This document shows, piece after piece, positions 33,259 to 43,741 of a stretch of DNA of 64,000 bases. Each line of letters opens with the position of its first letter. Position 1 is the first letter of the stretch. Below the pieces are notes generated by a model. The model worked only from the letters and a program-made list of their open reading frames with translations. It did no database searches and was not told where the DNA came from. A program made the translations under genes and the position numbers. Source of the stretch: DAHUXD01 sp963805495 (GTDB taxonomy: Bacteria; Acidobacteriota; Thermoanaerobaculia; UBA5066; Gp7-AA6); contig CAWDUQ010000002.1 in the NCBI GenBank assembly GCA_963805495.1, positions 1,426,001 to 1,490,000 of the forward strand. Reading direction: 5' to 3'.

Positions 33259-33585
33259 ATGGACACTCCAGCAACAACCAACGATCGAGAGCTCGGCATC
33301 TGTTACTCCTTGATCGCGCTCCAGGCTCTCCTTTACATCGTCGCCCTTCGGATCTATCTGGGTACTACAGGTACCTGGTCCGACGTCGGGAGTAACTTCA
33401 TCGCGTTCTGGATTCTGGCAATCGTCCCTGGTTCGCTCGCGCTCGCCTGGTTGCTGAAGCTTGCCTATCGGAGCTGGCGACGGGCTGCTCGGCCGAAGAT
33501 CGCTTTCTTTGCCGGCGCGCTGCTGCTGGACGCGATCATTCTTCTCTTGTCGTTCAATTTCTATGCGAGCTACCTTCACCGCTAG
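33259..33585 (+). CDS. Three-helix membrane protein, candidate immunity protein
   Basis: 108 residues, six bases after the RHS-lipase stop. Helices at about residues 14-33, 46-68 and 82-103; a short polar N-terminus (MDTPATTNDREL) and basic loop RSWRRAARPK. No family recognised. A small membrane protein directly behind a toxin-like tip is typical of immunity genes, and a membrane location would suit protection against a lipid-attacking enzyme; this is inference. The coding DNA is visibly richer in A/T than the RHS shell upstream. No clear Shine-Dalgarno; translation may be coupled to the toxin gene. Confidence 0.65.
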   Translation: MDTPATTNDRELGICYSLIALQALLYIVALRIYLGTTGTWSDVGSNFIAFWILAIVPGSLALAWLLKLAYRSWRRAARPKIAFFAGALLLDAIILLLSFNFYASYLHR

Positions 33586-34152
33586 CTCTCATGTCGCTGG
33601 TGCTCGCCACCGTCACCGGTACTGGAGGGACGCTTGCAATGCTCAATTGGATTGTGTCGCTCGCCCTGGGCCTTGGACCCGGAAACATTGCGCCACCGTC
33701 GCTCACAGAGTCGCTCCGCATCCTTGGCCTGACGTCCGCCCTGGTTCTGAAGTCGCAGGCCGTTGACGAGCATCCTGTCTGGTCGCCCGACGGCAAGCAC
33801 CTCGCAGTCAATGTCGATGAGACATGGTCGCAGATCGACCTCGGAGACCTGTCGCTGAAAGAGGGTACCTGGCACAACGGAGAGGGGATCGGCGTGGTCG
33901 ATCCCCCGCCTCACCTCGTCCCCGTCGCCGAGTCCCAAGTACGCAGGTGGGAGAAGTCCACGACCTACGCGTCGCGACGCGTCGCAACCAAGACCGGAAC
34001 CGTCGTCGAGCTCCAACAGGAGGGCCTCGGCACGCTCTTCCGGATCACCCGCAAGGATCAAAAGCCCGTCGTGCTTTGGAGAACGTCCCTCGAGAACTGC
34101 CACAGTCTCGCGCTTGCGCCCGACGAGTCACTCGTCGCATTCGTGTGCGAGC

Positions 34153-35412
<1,260 letters not shown>

Positions 35413-36983
35413 CCGAAAGGACTACGAAGTCCGCGAGCTTTCCGATCTCGAGGGACCCCTTTTCTTTTTCCTCGAATGCGGCGTAGGCGGCCGAGACGGT
35501 GTAGGCCCGGAGGGCCTCCTCGGCGCCGATCTTCTGCTCCGGCACCCACCCGCCGGGCTGCTTGCCGTCGATCGTCGCGCGGGTGACGGCCGCGGCGATC
35601 CCGAGGATCGGCGAGAGCGGCGCCACGTCCCAGTCGGAGCCGAAGGCGACTTTCGCCTTCGCGTCGAGAAGCCACCGGAACGCGTAGGTCCCGAGGCTGC
35701 GCTCTCCCCCGCCCAGCCGCCGGTCCGCCCAGCGCCCGTCGTCGACCGCGTGGTACGGCTGCATGGAGGCGATGACGCCCTGCTCGGCGAACCGCGGGAT
35801 CTCCGCCCGGCGCATGTGCTGCGCATGCTCGATGCGGAACCGCCGGTCGCGCGGCCCGTTCTTTTTCGCGACCCGGGCGTAGATGTCGAAGAGCTCGGCG
35901 ATCGCCCTGTCGCCGATGGCGTGGACCTCGACCTGGAGCCCGGCGGCGTCGGCCCCGGTGATCCGGTCCTCGATTTTCGAGAGCGGAATCGCCTCGGCGG
36001 CGTAGACGCCGGTGTTGCCGGGATCGTCGGTGAAGGGCTCGAACATCACGGCCGTCCCCGCGCCCAGGGCCCCGTCCATGTAGCCCTTGACGCCGCCGAC
36101 CTTGAGCCAGGCGTCCTGCTTCATCGTCGTCTGCGCCTTCTTCGCGGCCGGCCAGTCGGCGATCGAGGGCCGGTAGTTCACGCGAAGGGTCTTGAGTTCT
36201 CCCGCCCTGCGGATCGCGTCCCAGGCCTCGAGGTCGAGCGCCCAGCCCGGCAGGTCCTGGACCGAGGTGACGCCGTTCTGCGCGGCGTGCTTGATCGCGG
36301 CGCGCAGGCCCTCGACGATCTCCGTCTTCGTGCGGGGCGGGCGGACCTTCCAGACGAGGTCCATGGCCGCGTCCTTGAGAACACCGGTCGGCTCGCCCGA
36401 CGCGTCCTTCACGATCACGCCGCCGGGCGGGTTCGGAGTCGCCTTCGTGATGCCGGCGAGCTTGAGCGCGAGGCTGTTGCAGACCATCATGTGGCCGTCC
36501 TGGCGCCCGAGGCAGGTCGGCCGGTCGCCCGTCGCAGGATCGAGCAGCGCCTTCGTCGGAAGCTGCGGCGGCGTCCACTGCTCGTGGTCCCAGGCGCCGT
36601 CGGTCAGCCACCGGCCGGCCGGCTTCGTCTTCGCGAACGCCGCGACCTGGCGCGTGAAGTCGGCCGGGTCCTTCGTCTTTCGCAGGTCGAGCGCCAGAAG
36701 GTTCAAGCCTCCCATCGACATGTGCGTGTGGCAATCGATCATTCCGGGAACGACCCGTCGGCCTTTGCCGTCGACGACGACCGTGCGCGGGCCCTTCAGC
36801 TTCCGGACGTCGGCGTTCGTGCCCACGGCGACGATGCGCCCGTCCCGGGCGGCCAGGGCCTCCGCCTCCGGACGCGCGGGATCTCCCGTCCAGACTTTCG
36901 CGGAGACGAGGATCAGGTCGGGCGGCGCCGCCGCCCGGAGCGAGACGCCATGACGGCCGACGCCGCGGCGAAGAGAAGGATGC

Positions 36984-39704
36984 TCATGCCGTCGACGCCA
37001 CGCCGACGCTCTGCTCGGCGAGCGAGGCCCGCGCCGCCGCCAGGCGTGCGATCGGGACGCGGAACGGCGAGCAGGAGACGTAGTCGAGCCCGACGTGATT
37101 GAAGAACTCGATCGAGCGCGGATCGCCCCCGTGCTCGCCGCAGATGCCGACCTTGAGCTTCGGCTTGACCTCGCGGCCGCGGCGCGTGCCGATCGCGACG
37201 AGCTCGCCGACGCCGTACTGGTCGAGGCTCGCGAACGGGTCCTCGGGGAGGATGCCCTCGGCAATGTAGACCGGGAGAAAAGTTCCCATGTCGTCGCGCG
37301 AGTACCCGTAGGTCATCTGCGTGAGGTCGTTGGTGCCGAAGGAGAAGAAGTCGCAGTTCAAGGCGATGCGGTTGGCGCGGAGCGCCGCCCGCGGCACCTC
37401 GATCATCGTCCCGATCTTGTACGGAATGTCCATCCCCTTCTCCGCGATGACGCGTTTGGCCGCCGCTTCGACGACGACGCGCAGGCGCTCGAACTCGCCC
37501 CGCGCGCCCACGAGCGGGATCATGACTTCCGGCTGGGCCTTCCCGCCCTCCCCGATCACCTGGGCCGCGGCCTCGAAGATCGCGCGGACCTGCATCTCGT
37601 AGATCTCGGGGTTCGTGATGCCGAGCCGGCACCCGCGGTGGCCCAGCATCGGGTTGGCCTCCTTCAGGGCGTGCGTCCGGTCCCGAACCTTCTCGGCCGG
37701 GACCTTCAGTTCCGCGGCGGTGCGCTGGATCGTGTCCTCGTCGTGGGGCAGGAACTCGTGGAGGGGCGGATCGAGGAGCCGGATCGTCACCGGGCGTCCG
37801 CCCATCTCGCGGAAGATGCCCGCGAAGTCCTCGCGCTGCATCGGCAGGATCTTCTCGAGCGGCACCCGGCGCTCCTCGGCCGTCTCGGCGAGGATCATCT
37901 CGCGCACCGCGACGATGCGCTTCTCCTCGAAAAACATGTGCTCGGTACGGCAGAGGCCGATCCCCTCGGCTCCGAAGAGCCGCGCGACCCGGGCGTCCTT
38001 CGGCGTGTCGGCGTTGGCGCGCACGCCGAGGCGCCGGCGCTCGTCGGCCCACTTGAGGATCCGCGTGAACGCGCGGGTCACAGCCGAGTCCTCGGGCTTC
38101 ATCGTGCCCTCGATCAGGACCTGGAGGACCTCGGAAGGCTGCGTCGGAAGCTGGCCCAGGATGATCTCGCCGGCCGTTCCGTCGATCGAGATCCAGTCGC
38201 CTTCTTTGACCTTCAGGCGCGCCGAGCGGACTTCCCCGTGCGAATTGTCGACCGTGATGTCGCCGGCGCCGACGATGCACGTCTTGCCCATGCCGCGCGC
38301 GACGACCGCCGCGTGCGACGTCATGCCTCCGCGGGTCGTCAGGACCCCGACCGCGGCGTTCATCCCGGCGATGTCCTCGGGGGACGTTTCTTCGCGCACG
38401 AGGATGACGGTTTCGCCCTTCGCGGCCATCGCCACGGCCGTCGGCGCCGTGAGCGCGACCCGGCCGCAGGCCGCGCCGGGGCCCGCGGGCAGGCCGTGGC
38501 CGAGCAGCCGGCCCTCCTTGACCGCGGCGGCCTTCTCCTTCGTCGGAAAAATGGGGGCGAGCAGCTGCACGAGTTGTTCCGGCTCGACCCGCGCGACGGC
38601 CTCGTCCGCGTTGATGAGTCCCTCGTCGACCATGTCGGTCGCGACGCGGACCGCGGCGAAGCCGGTCCGCTTGCCGTTGCGGGTCTGGAGGAGGAAGAGC
38701 CGGCCTTCCTCGATCGTGAACTCGAGGTCCTGCATGTCGCGAAAGCGCTTCTCGAGAAGCTCGCGCACGCGCTGAAGCTCATCGTAGGCCTTCGGCATGG
38801 TCTCCTGCAGCGACAGGCCGGAGCCGTTGGCGTTCAACGGCCGCGGCGTCCGGATGCCGGCCACGACGTCCTCGCCCTGGGCGTTCGGCAGGAACTCGCC
38901 GTAGAAAATCTTCTCGCCCGAGGCCGGGTCGCGCGTGAAGGCCACGCCGGTCGCCGACGTATCGCCCCGGTTGCCGAAGACCATGGCCTGGACGTTGACC
39001 GCCGTCCCCCAGTCGTCGGGGATGTGGTGGAGCTTGCGGTAGGTCTTGGCGCGCTCGTTGTCCCAGGACCGGAACACGGCCCCGATGGCGCCCCAGAGCT
39101 GCTCGCGCGGATCGTCGGGAAAATCGTGTCCCGTTCGCTGGCGGACGATCTGCTCGCCGCGCCGCACGATCTCGGCGAGATCGTCCGCCGAGAGGTCCGT
39201 GTCGGAGACGAGCCCCTTCGCCGCCTTGATCTCCTTCATGCCCTTCTCGAACTCGTGCCGCGGCACCCGGAGCACGACGTCGCCGTACATCTCGAGGAAC
39301 CGCCGACGGCAGTCGAACGCGAAGCGGTCCCCCGAGCGCCGGGCGAGGCCCGCCACCGTGCGCGAGGTCAGGCCGAGGTTCAGGATCGTGTCCATCATGC
39401 CGGGCATCGACGAGCGGGCGCCCGAGCGCACCGAGACGAGCAGCGGGTTCTCCGGGTCGCCGAACCGCCGGTCCGTATCGTGCTCGAGCCTGACGAGCGC
39501 CGACTCGACCTCGCCCCGGATCGCGTCGAGCGAGGCCCCGCGCGAAAAATCCGCGCAGACCGACGTCTCGATCGTGAACCCGGGCGGGACCGGAATACCG
39601 AGGGCCGTCATTTCCGCCAGGCCCGCTCCCTTGCCCCCGAGGGTCTCCTTGCCGAGACCGGCCCCCTCGGCCACACCGTTGCCGAATGAGAAAACGCGTT
39701 TCAT
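36984..39704 (-). CDS. ppdK: Pyruvate, phosphate dikinase
   Basis: 906 residues from the ATG at 39704, which overlaps the glyS stop by ATGA; open frame further upstream is antisense-free shadow inside glyS. PPDK interconverts pyruvate, ATP and phosphate with PEP, AMP and PPi. N-terminal ATP-grasp region begins FSFGNGVAEGAGLGKETLGGKG. The swivelling phosphohistidine domain has GGMTSHAAVVARGMGKTCI. The C-terminal PEP/pyruvate barrel has GLCRTEHMF, GHRGCRLGITNPEIYEMQ and FSFGTNDLTQMTYGYSRDD. The family length of about 880-900 residues is met. Co-transcription with glycyl-tRNA synthetase is a linkage also seen in other bacteria. Confidence 0.97.
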   Translation of the reverse strand: MKRVFSFGNGVAEGAGLGKETLGGKGAGLAEMTALGIPVPPGFTIETSVCADFSRGASLDAIRGEVESALVRLEHDTDRRFGDPENPLLVSVRSGARSSMPGMMDTILNLGLTSRTVAGLARRSGDRFAFDCRRRFLEMYGDVVLRVPRHEFEKGMKEIKAAKGLVSDTDLSADDLAEIVRRGEQIVRQRTGHDFPDDPREQLWGAIGAVFRSWDNERAKTYRKLHHIPDDWGTAVNVQAMVFGNRGDTSATGVAFTRDPASGEKIFYGEFLPNAQGEDVVAGIRTPRPLNANGSGLSLQETMPKAYDELQRVRELLEKRFRDMQDLEFTIEEGRLFLLQTRNGKRTGFAAVRVATDMVDEGLINADEAVARVEPEQLVQLLAPIFPTKEKAAAVKEGRLLGHGLPAGPGAACGRVALTAPTAVAMAAKGETVILVREETSPEDIAGMNAAVGVLTTRGGMTSHAAVVARGMGKTCIVGAGDITVDNSHGEVRSARLKVKEGDWISIDGTAGEIILGQLPTQPSEVLQVLIEGTMKPEDSAVTRAFTRILKWADERRRLGVRANADTPKDARVARLFGAEGIGLCRTEHMFFEEKRIVAVREMILAETAEERRVPLEKILPMQREDFAGIFREMGGRPVTIRLLDPPLHEFLPHDEDTIQRTAAELKVPAEKVRDRTHALKEANPMLGHRGCRLGITNPEIYEMQVRAIFEAAAQVIGEGGKAQPEVMIPLVGARGEFERLRVVVEAAAKRVIAEKGMDIPYKIGTMIEVPRAALRANRIALNCDFFSFGTNDLTQMTYGYSRDDMGTFLPVYIAEGILPEDPFASLDQYGVGELVAIGTRRGREVKPKLKVGICGEHGGDPRSIEFFNHVGLDYVSCSPFRVPIARLAAARASLAEQSVGVASTA

Positions 39705-41779
39705 TTTTCCACCACGATTTCGGAAAAGTCCGCCAGTCGAGAGAATTCTTGCTGAATCGAGGCGAGCAGCGCCAGCCGGTTCCGCCGCAGATCCTCTTCC
39801 GGGGCGTTGACGAGGACGTCGACGAAGAAGCGGTCGAGCGAGGGCGCGATCGAGGCGATCGTCTCCATGGCCTCCCGGTAGTGCCGGTCGGCCGCGAAGC
39901 CGTCGATCGCCTGCCGGGCCTGAAGGAAGTCCGAAGCCAGGGCCCGCTCGGCCGGCTCCCGGTAGAGCTCGGGCGCCGGGGCGCCGGCCTCGGCGTCGCC
40001 GACGATGTTGCGAATCCGCTTGGCGGCGAGGACCAGGGAGCGGAAGTCCATGTGCCGCCGGGCGTCCGAAAGCGCCCGCGCGCGATCGGCGACGTCCGCG
40101 AAGTCCCAGACGCCGACGTTCAGCACCGCCGAGATCTCGTCGTAGGCCGATCCACGCCGCTCGAGAACGCTCCTCAGGCGGTCCGAAAAGAAGCGCTCGA
40201 GCTCCTCGACGACGGCCTCGGGTTCGAGGCCGACCGCCTGCGGGGGATACAGCGACAGCGCCCGCCGCACGACCGGCCGCCAGTCGGTCCGCCAGTTGCG
40301 GCCGATCACGATCGACACGACGCCGAGCGCCGCGCGCCGGAGGCCGTAGGGGTCCTTCGAGCCGGTCGGGACGAGACCGACCCGGAAGAGACCGCAGAGC
40401 GAGTCGAACCGGTCGGCGAGCGAGAGGATCGCCCCGGACGCCTCGCGCGGCGGATCGTCCGAGCCCGAGGCCGGACGGTACTGATCGTAGATGGCCTTCC
40501 AGACCGAGTCGGGACGGCGCTCGCGGCGCGCATAGAGGCCGCCGATGACGCCCTGGAGGTCCGTGAATTCCTTGACGACGAGGCTCGTCAGGTCCGCCTT
40601 GGAAAGAAGGGCCGCCGTGCGCACGGCCTCGACGAGCTCCGCGCGGCCGACCTCCACCGCGATCGTCTCCGCCAGGTCCTGCAGCCGCGCGGTCTTCTGC
40701 CGGTAGTCGCCGAGCTTCTCCTGAAAAGTCAGCCGGGAAAGTTTCGGCAGCTGCGCCTCGAGCGATTCCCTGGCATCTTCCTCGTAGAAGAAGCGGGCGT
40801 CGGCGAGGCGAGCGTTCAAGACCCACTCGCAGCCCTTGGCGATGAAGCCCTTCCGGTCGGAATCGTTGTCCATCACGGCGACGAAGTGCGGAAGAAGTCC
40901 CGCCGGCCCGCGCACCGGGAGGAACTTCTGGTGGGTCCGCATCACGGTGACGGTGATCTCCTCGGGCAGCTCGAGGAACTCGGGGGCAAAGGCGCCGCGC
41001 ACGAGGCCCGGCCACTCGACGAGATCGGCGAGCGTGTTCGCCAGGTCCGCGTTCGCCTCGATCTGACCACCGACGGCCGAAGCGAGGGCGCGGGCCTTCT
41101 CGAGAATCGTGATCCGGCGGACTTCGGGGTCGGGCTCGACGAAGCTCTCGCGGAGCTTCGAGAGATAGTCGTCGGGGCCGGTGACGACGATCTCCCCGTC
41201 CGCGAGGACCCGGTGACCCGTGGTCCGGTCGCCCGCCGGGACGCCGTAGAGCTCGAGCGGAACGACCCGGCCGCCGAGCACGGCCACCACGCCGCGCACC
41301 GGGCGCACGAACGAGCGTTCGCCTCCGCCCCAGCGCATGGTCTTCGGAAAAGAGAGGCCCCCGACGACCCGCGGGATCACCTCGGCGAGGACCTCGGCCG
41401 CGGCGCGGCCGGGAATCGTCTTTCGAGCCGCGACGGTGCGACCGCGGGGCGAGTCGACCACGACGAGGTCGGCGACCTCGACCTTTTGCGCCTTCGCGAA
41501 GCCCTCCGCGGCTCGCGTGGGCTTGCCGTCCGCGTCGAAGGCGTTGGCCGCGGGCGGCCCGAGGACTTCGGCAAACCGGTCCTCCTGGCGCTCGGGCAGG
41601 CCCCGGAGAACGAGCACGAGACGCCGGAGCGTCGCGTACGCCTCGATCGCCGCGGGCGCGAGACCTTCGCCGGCGAGGGCGTCTCCGGCCGCGCGCGAAA
41701 GCTCCAGGCGCGCCGGCAGCAGCGCCGGGGCCGGGATCTCCTCCGTCCGGATCTCGAGTAGAAAGTCTTGGGCGTTCAC
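39701..41779 (-). CDS. glyS: Glycyl-tRNA synthetase beta subunit
   Basis: 692 residues from a GTG at 41779; NAQDFLLEIRTEEIPAPAL matches the family opening. Further features are FPKTMRWGGGERSFVRPVRG, VMRTHQKFLPVRG and the HD-like/anticodon domains toward the C-terminus (DRFDSLCGLF, DPYGLRRAALGVVSIV). With GlyQ it forms the alpha2beta2 enzyme that charges tRNA-Gly; the beta subunit carries tRNA recognition. It lies 94 bp after glyQ and overlaps ppdK by 4 bp. Confidence 0.96.
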   Translation of the reverse strand: MNAQDFLLEIRTEEIPAPALLPARLELSRAAGDALAGEGLAPAAIEAYATLRRLVLVLRGLPERQEDRFAEVLGPPAANAFDADGKPTRAAEGFAKAQKVEVADLVVVDSPRGRTVAARKTIPGRAAAEVLAEVIPRVVGGLSFPKTMRWGGGERSFVRPVRGVVAVLGGRVVPLELYGVPAGDRTTGHRVLADGEIVVTGPDDYLSKLRESFVEPDPEVRRITILEKARALASAVGGQIEANADLANTLADLVEWPGLVRGAFAPEFLELPEEITVTVMRTHQKFLPVRGPAGLLPHFVAVMDNDSDRKGFIAKGCEWVLNARLADARFFYEEDARESLEAQLPKLSRLTFQEKLGDYRQKTARLQDLAETIAVEVGRAELVEAVRTAALLSKADLTSLVVKEFTDLQGVIGGLYARRERRPDSVWKAIYDQYRPASGSDDPPREASGAILSLADRFDSLCGLFRVGLVPTGSKDPYGLRRAALGVVSIVIGRNWRTDWRPVVRRALSLYPPQAVGLEPEAVVEELERFFSDRLRSVLERRGSAYDEISAVLNVGVWDFADVADRARALSDARRHMDFRSLVLAAKRIRNIVGDAEAGAPAPELYREPAERALASDFLQARQAIDGFAADRHYREAMETIASIAPSLDRFFVDVLVNAPEEDLRRNRLALLASIQQEFSRLADFSEIVVEK

Positions 41780-41873
41780 TTCTGCTGATTGCCGCCGCGA
41801 GGGCGCCGCCGGATCCACCGTTGACAGCTGCGAGAAAAACTCTCCGCTCCCGTCGGGCGCGTCGAGCGCCCGC

Positions 41874-42761
41874 TCAGACAGCCGCGGGCTCCGGCTGCGC
41901 GGCCGGTGTCCGCTCCCCTTCCTTGCCCGAAACGTAGGCCCGCGCACACGCGCAGGCGAGATCGCGAATCCGCCGGATGATCCCGACGCGGTCGGTCGCC
42001 GAGACCGCGCCGCGGGCGTCCAGCACGTTGAACTGGTGGGAGCAGACGAGGGTCGCCTCGTACGCGGGAATCACGAGACCGGCGTCGAGACACCGGCGGG
42101 CCTCCCGCTCGTGGCGGTCGAGCATGAGCTGGGCGAGCTCGGCGTCGGCAACCTCGAAGTCGTACTTCGAGAGCTCGACCTCCTCGCGCCGCCGCACCTG
42201 CCCGTAGGACAGCGTCTCGTTCCACATCACGTCGTAGACCGAGTCGAGCTTGTTCAAGAACATCGCGATGCGCTCGAGCCCGTACGTGATCTCGGCAGTG
42301 ACCGGAGAGAGGTCGATGCCGCCGGCCTGCTGGAAGTACGTGAACTGGGTGATTTCCATGCCGTCCATGACGACCTGCCAGCCGACGCCCCAGGCGCCGA
42401 GCGTCGGGGACTCCCAGTTGTCCTCCTCGAACCGCACGTCGTGCTCTTTGAGGACCACGCCGAGCCGCTCGAGGCTCCGCAGATAGGTCCGCTGGATGTC
42501 CTCCGGCGAGGGCTTCACGACGACCTGGAACTGCAGGTGCTTGCCGAGGCGGAACGGGTTCTCGCCGTAGCGGCCATCGGCCGGTCGGCGCGAGGGCTGG
42601 ACGTAGGCGCACTTCCACGGCTCGGACGTCAGCACCTTCAGGAAGGTCGCGGGATGCATGGTCCCGGCCCCGACCGGCAGGTCGTAGGGCTGCTCGATCA
42701 GGCATCCCTCGCCTTCCCAGAAGGCGGTCAGCTCGGCGATGAGCCGCTGCAAGGTGAACAC
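41874..42761 (-). CDS. glyQ: Glycyl-tRNA synthetase alpha subunit
   Basis: 295 residues, GTG start 7 nt after a TAAGCT hexamer. Class II catalytic features: LQRLIAELTAFWEGEGCLIEQPYDLPVGAGTMHPATFL, AYVQPSRRPADGRYGENPFRLGKHLQFQVV and GMEITQFTYFQQAGGIDL, followed by YGLERIAMFLNKLDSVYD. It makes glycyl-adenylate. First gene of the run glyQ-glyS-ppdK-amidohydrolase. Confidence 0.97.
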   Translation of the reverse strand: MFTLQRLIAELTAFWEGEGCLIEQPYDLPVGAGTMHPATFLKVLTSEPWKCAYVQPSRRPADGRYGENPFRLGKHLQFQVVVKPSPEDIQRTYLRSLERLGVVLKEHDVRFEEDNWESPTLGAWGVGWQVVMDGMEITQFTYFQQAGGIDLSPVTAEITYGLERIAMFLNKLDSVYDVMWNETLSYGQVRRREEVELSKYDFEVADAELAQLMLDRHEREARRCLDAGLVIPAYEATLVCSHQFNVLDARGAVSATDRVGIIRRIRDLACACARAYVSGKEGERTPAAQPEPAAV

Positions 42762-42768
42762 TGGCTAA

Positions 42769-42774
42769 AGCTTA
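42769..42774 (-). promoter_or_regulatory. -10-like hexamer TAAGCT before glyQ
   Basis: On the minus strand TAAGCT is followed by 7 nt and the GTG start of glyQ; no Shine-Dalgarno. Confidence 0.3.
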
Positions 42775-42924
42775 CCGCATGCAACCGGGCGATCTTCGGC
42801 CCGGACGAATGAGCACGGTCCGTCGGGGCGGGACTCGCCCCCGCCCCCCCTGTCGCCGCATCGGGCGGCGTGTCGTGTCTCCGATTCCCGAAGGAGGGGG
42901 CTTCCGGGACGAGACCGTCGAACG

Positions 42925-43662
42925 TCATCCAAAAATGTCCGCGAGGACCCGCTGCGACTTCAGCTCGTGGCCCAGGAAGTGGCGGCGGGCTCGGCGGGCG
43001 ATCATGGCGATCTCGGCAAGGCCCTTCGGACGCGTCGCCGGATCGAGGGGTCCGCCGAGGAATCCGCGGAGCGTCGCGTGGGCGTCGGCCGAGATGCGAA
43101 TCGCCTCCGATCGCCGGCACTCGGCTCCGATGAAGCCCGGCCGCCCCTCGTCGAAAATCAGGGGACCTGTCTCCTCGAGCGGCCGGCCGCAGCCGGCGCA
43201 CTCGCGCGGCGTCGGGAAGAGGCCTGACAGCTTGAGGATCCAGACGTCGAAATAGGCGGCGACGAGCGGCGCCGGGCCGCCCGCGAAGAGGGCGTCCATC
43301 ATGTGCCGTGCCAGCCGGTAGAAGGGCTCGGCCGGATCGGACTCCGAGACGAAGGTTTCGAGGCTCTCGGCGAGCGTCGAGAGGAGCAGGGCCCGGTCGA
43401 GCTCCTTCGACAGCGCGAAAGAAGGGCGGATGGGGTCGACGGCGTTCAGGGACACGAGCTCCCGCCCCTCCTTCTCGAAGTACACAACGCGCGCCTCCGT
43501 CATGGGCTCCAGCGCCCCCGAGAAAACGCTCTTGGCACGCCGCGCGCCGCGCGCGACGCCGCGTTTCTTGCCCGCGTCACGGGTCAGGAAGGAAACGATC
43601 CGGTCGGTCTCGCGCAGCGAGTACGTCGCGAGAATGAAGGACTCGGAAGTGTGAAGCTTCAC
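42925..43662 (-). CDS. recO: RecO, recombination mediator
   Basis: 245 residues. RecO loads RecA onto SSB-coated DNA in the RecF pathway. OB-fold N-terminus: TSESFILATYSLRETDRIVSFLTRDAGKKRGVARGARR, with the basic stretch typical of RecO. Helical and zinc region: CAGCGRPLEE and GAECRRSE. A GTG start at 43662 lies 8 nt after CATAAT (minus strand). Divergent from the MFS gene; the gap between is strikingly A/T-rich. Confidence 0.92.
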   Translation of the reverse strand: MKLHTSESFILATYSLRETDRIVSFLTRDAGKKRGVARGARRAKSVFSGALEPMTEARVVYFEKEGRELVSLNAVDPIRPSFALSKELDRALLLSTLAESLETFVSESDPAEPFYRLARHMMDALFAGGPAPLVAAYFDVWILKLSGLFPTPRECAGCGRPLEETGPLIFDEGRPGFIGAECRRSEAIRISADAHATLRGFLGGPLDPATRPKGLAEIAMIARRARRHFLGHELKSQRVLADIFG

Positions 43663-43670
43663 GAGAAGCG

Positions 43671-43676
43671 ATTATG
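43671..43676 (-). promoter_or_regulatory. -10 hexamer CATAAT, leaderless-type start of recO
   Basis: Minus strand CATAAT, then 8 nt, then GTG of recO. The same 79-bp intergenic stretch (43663-43741) has GATAAT on the plus strand that could serve the MFS gene. Confidence 0.4.
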
Positions 43677-43741
43677 ATCAGGACGCAGCCGGACGCATTC
43701 CTAATACAATCATGAATTTAGATAATTTTTCCTAATCTTTT

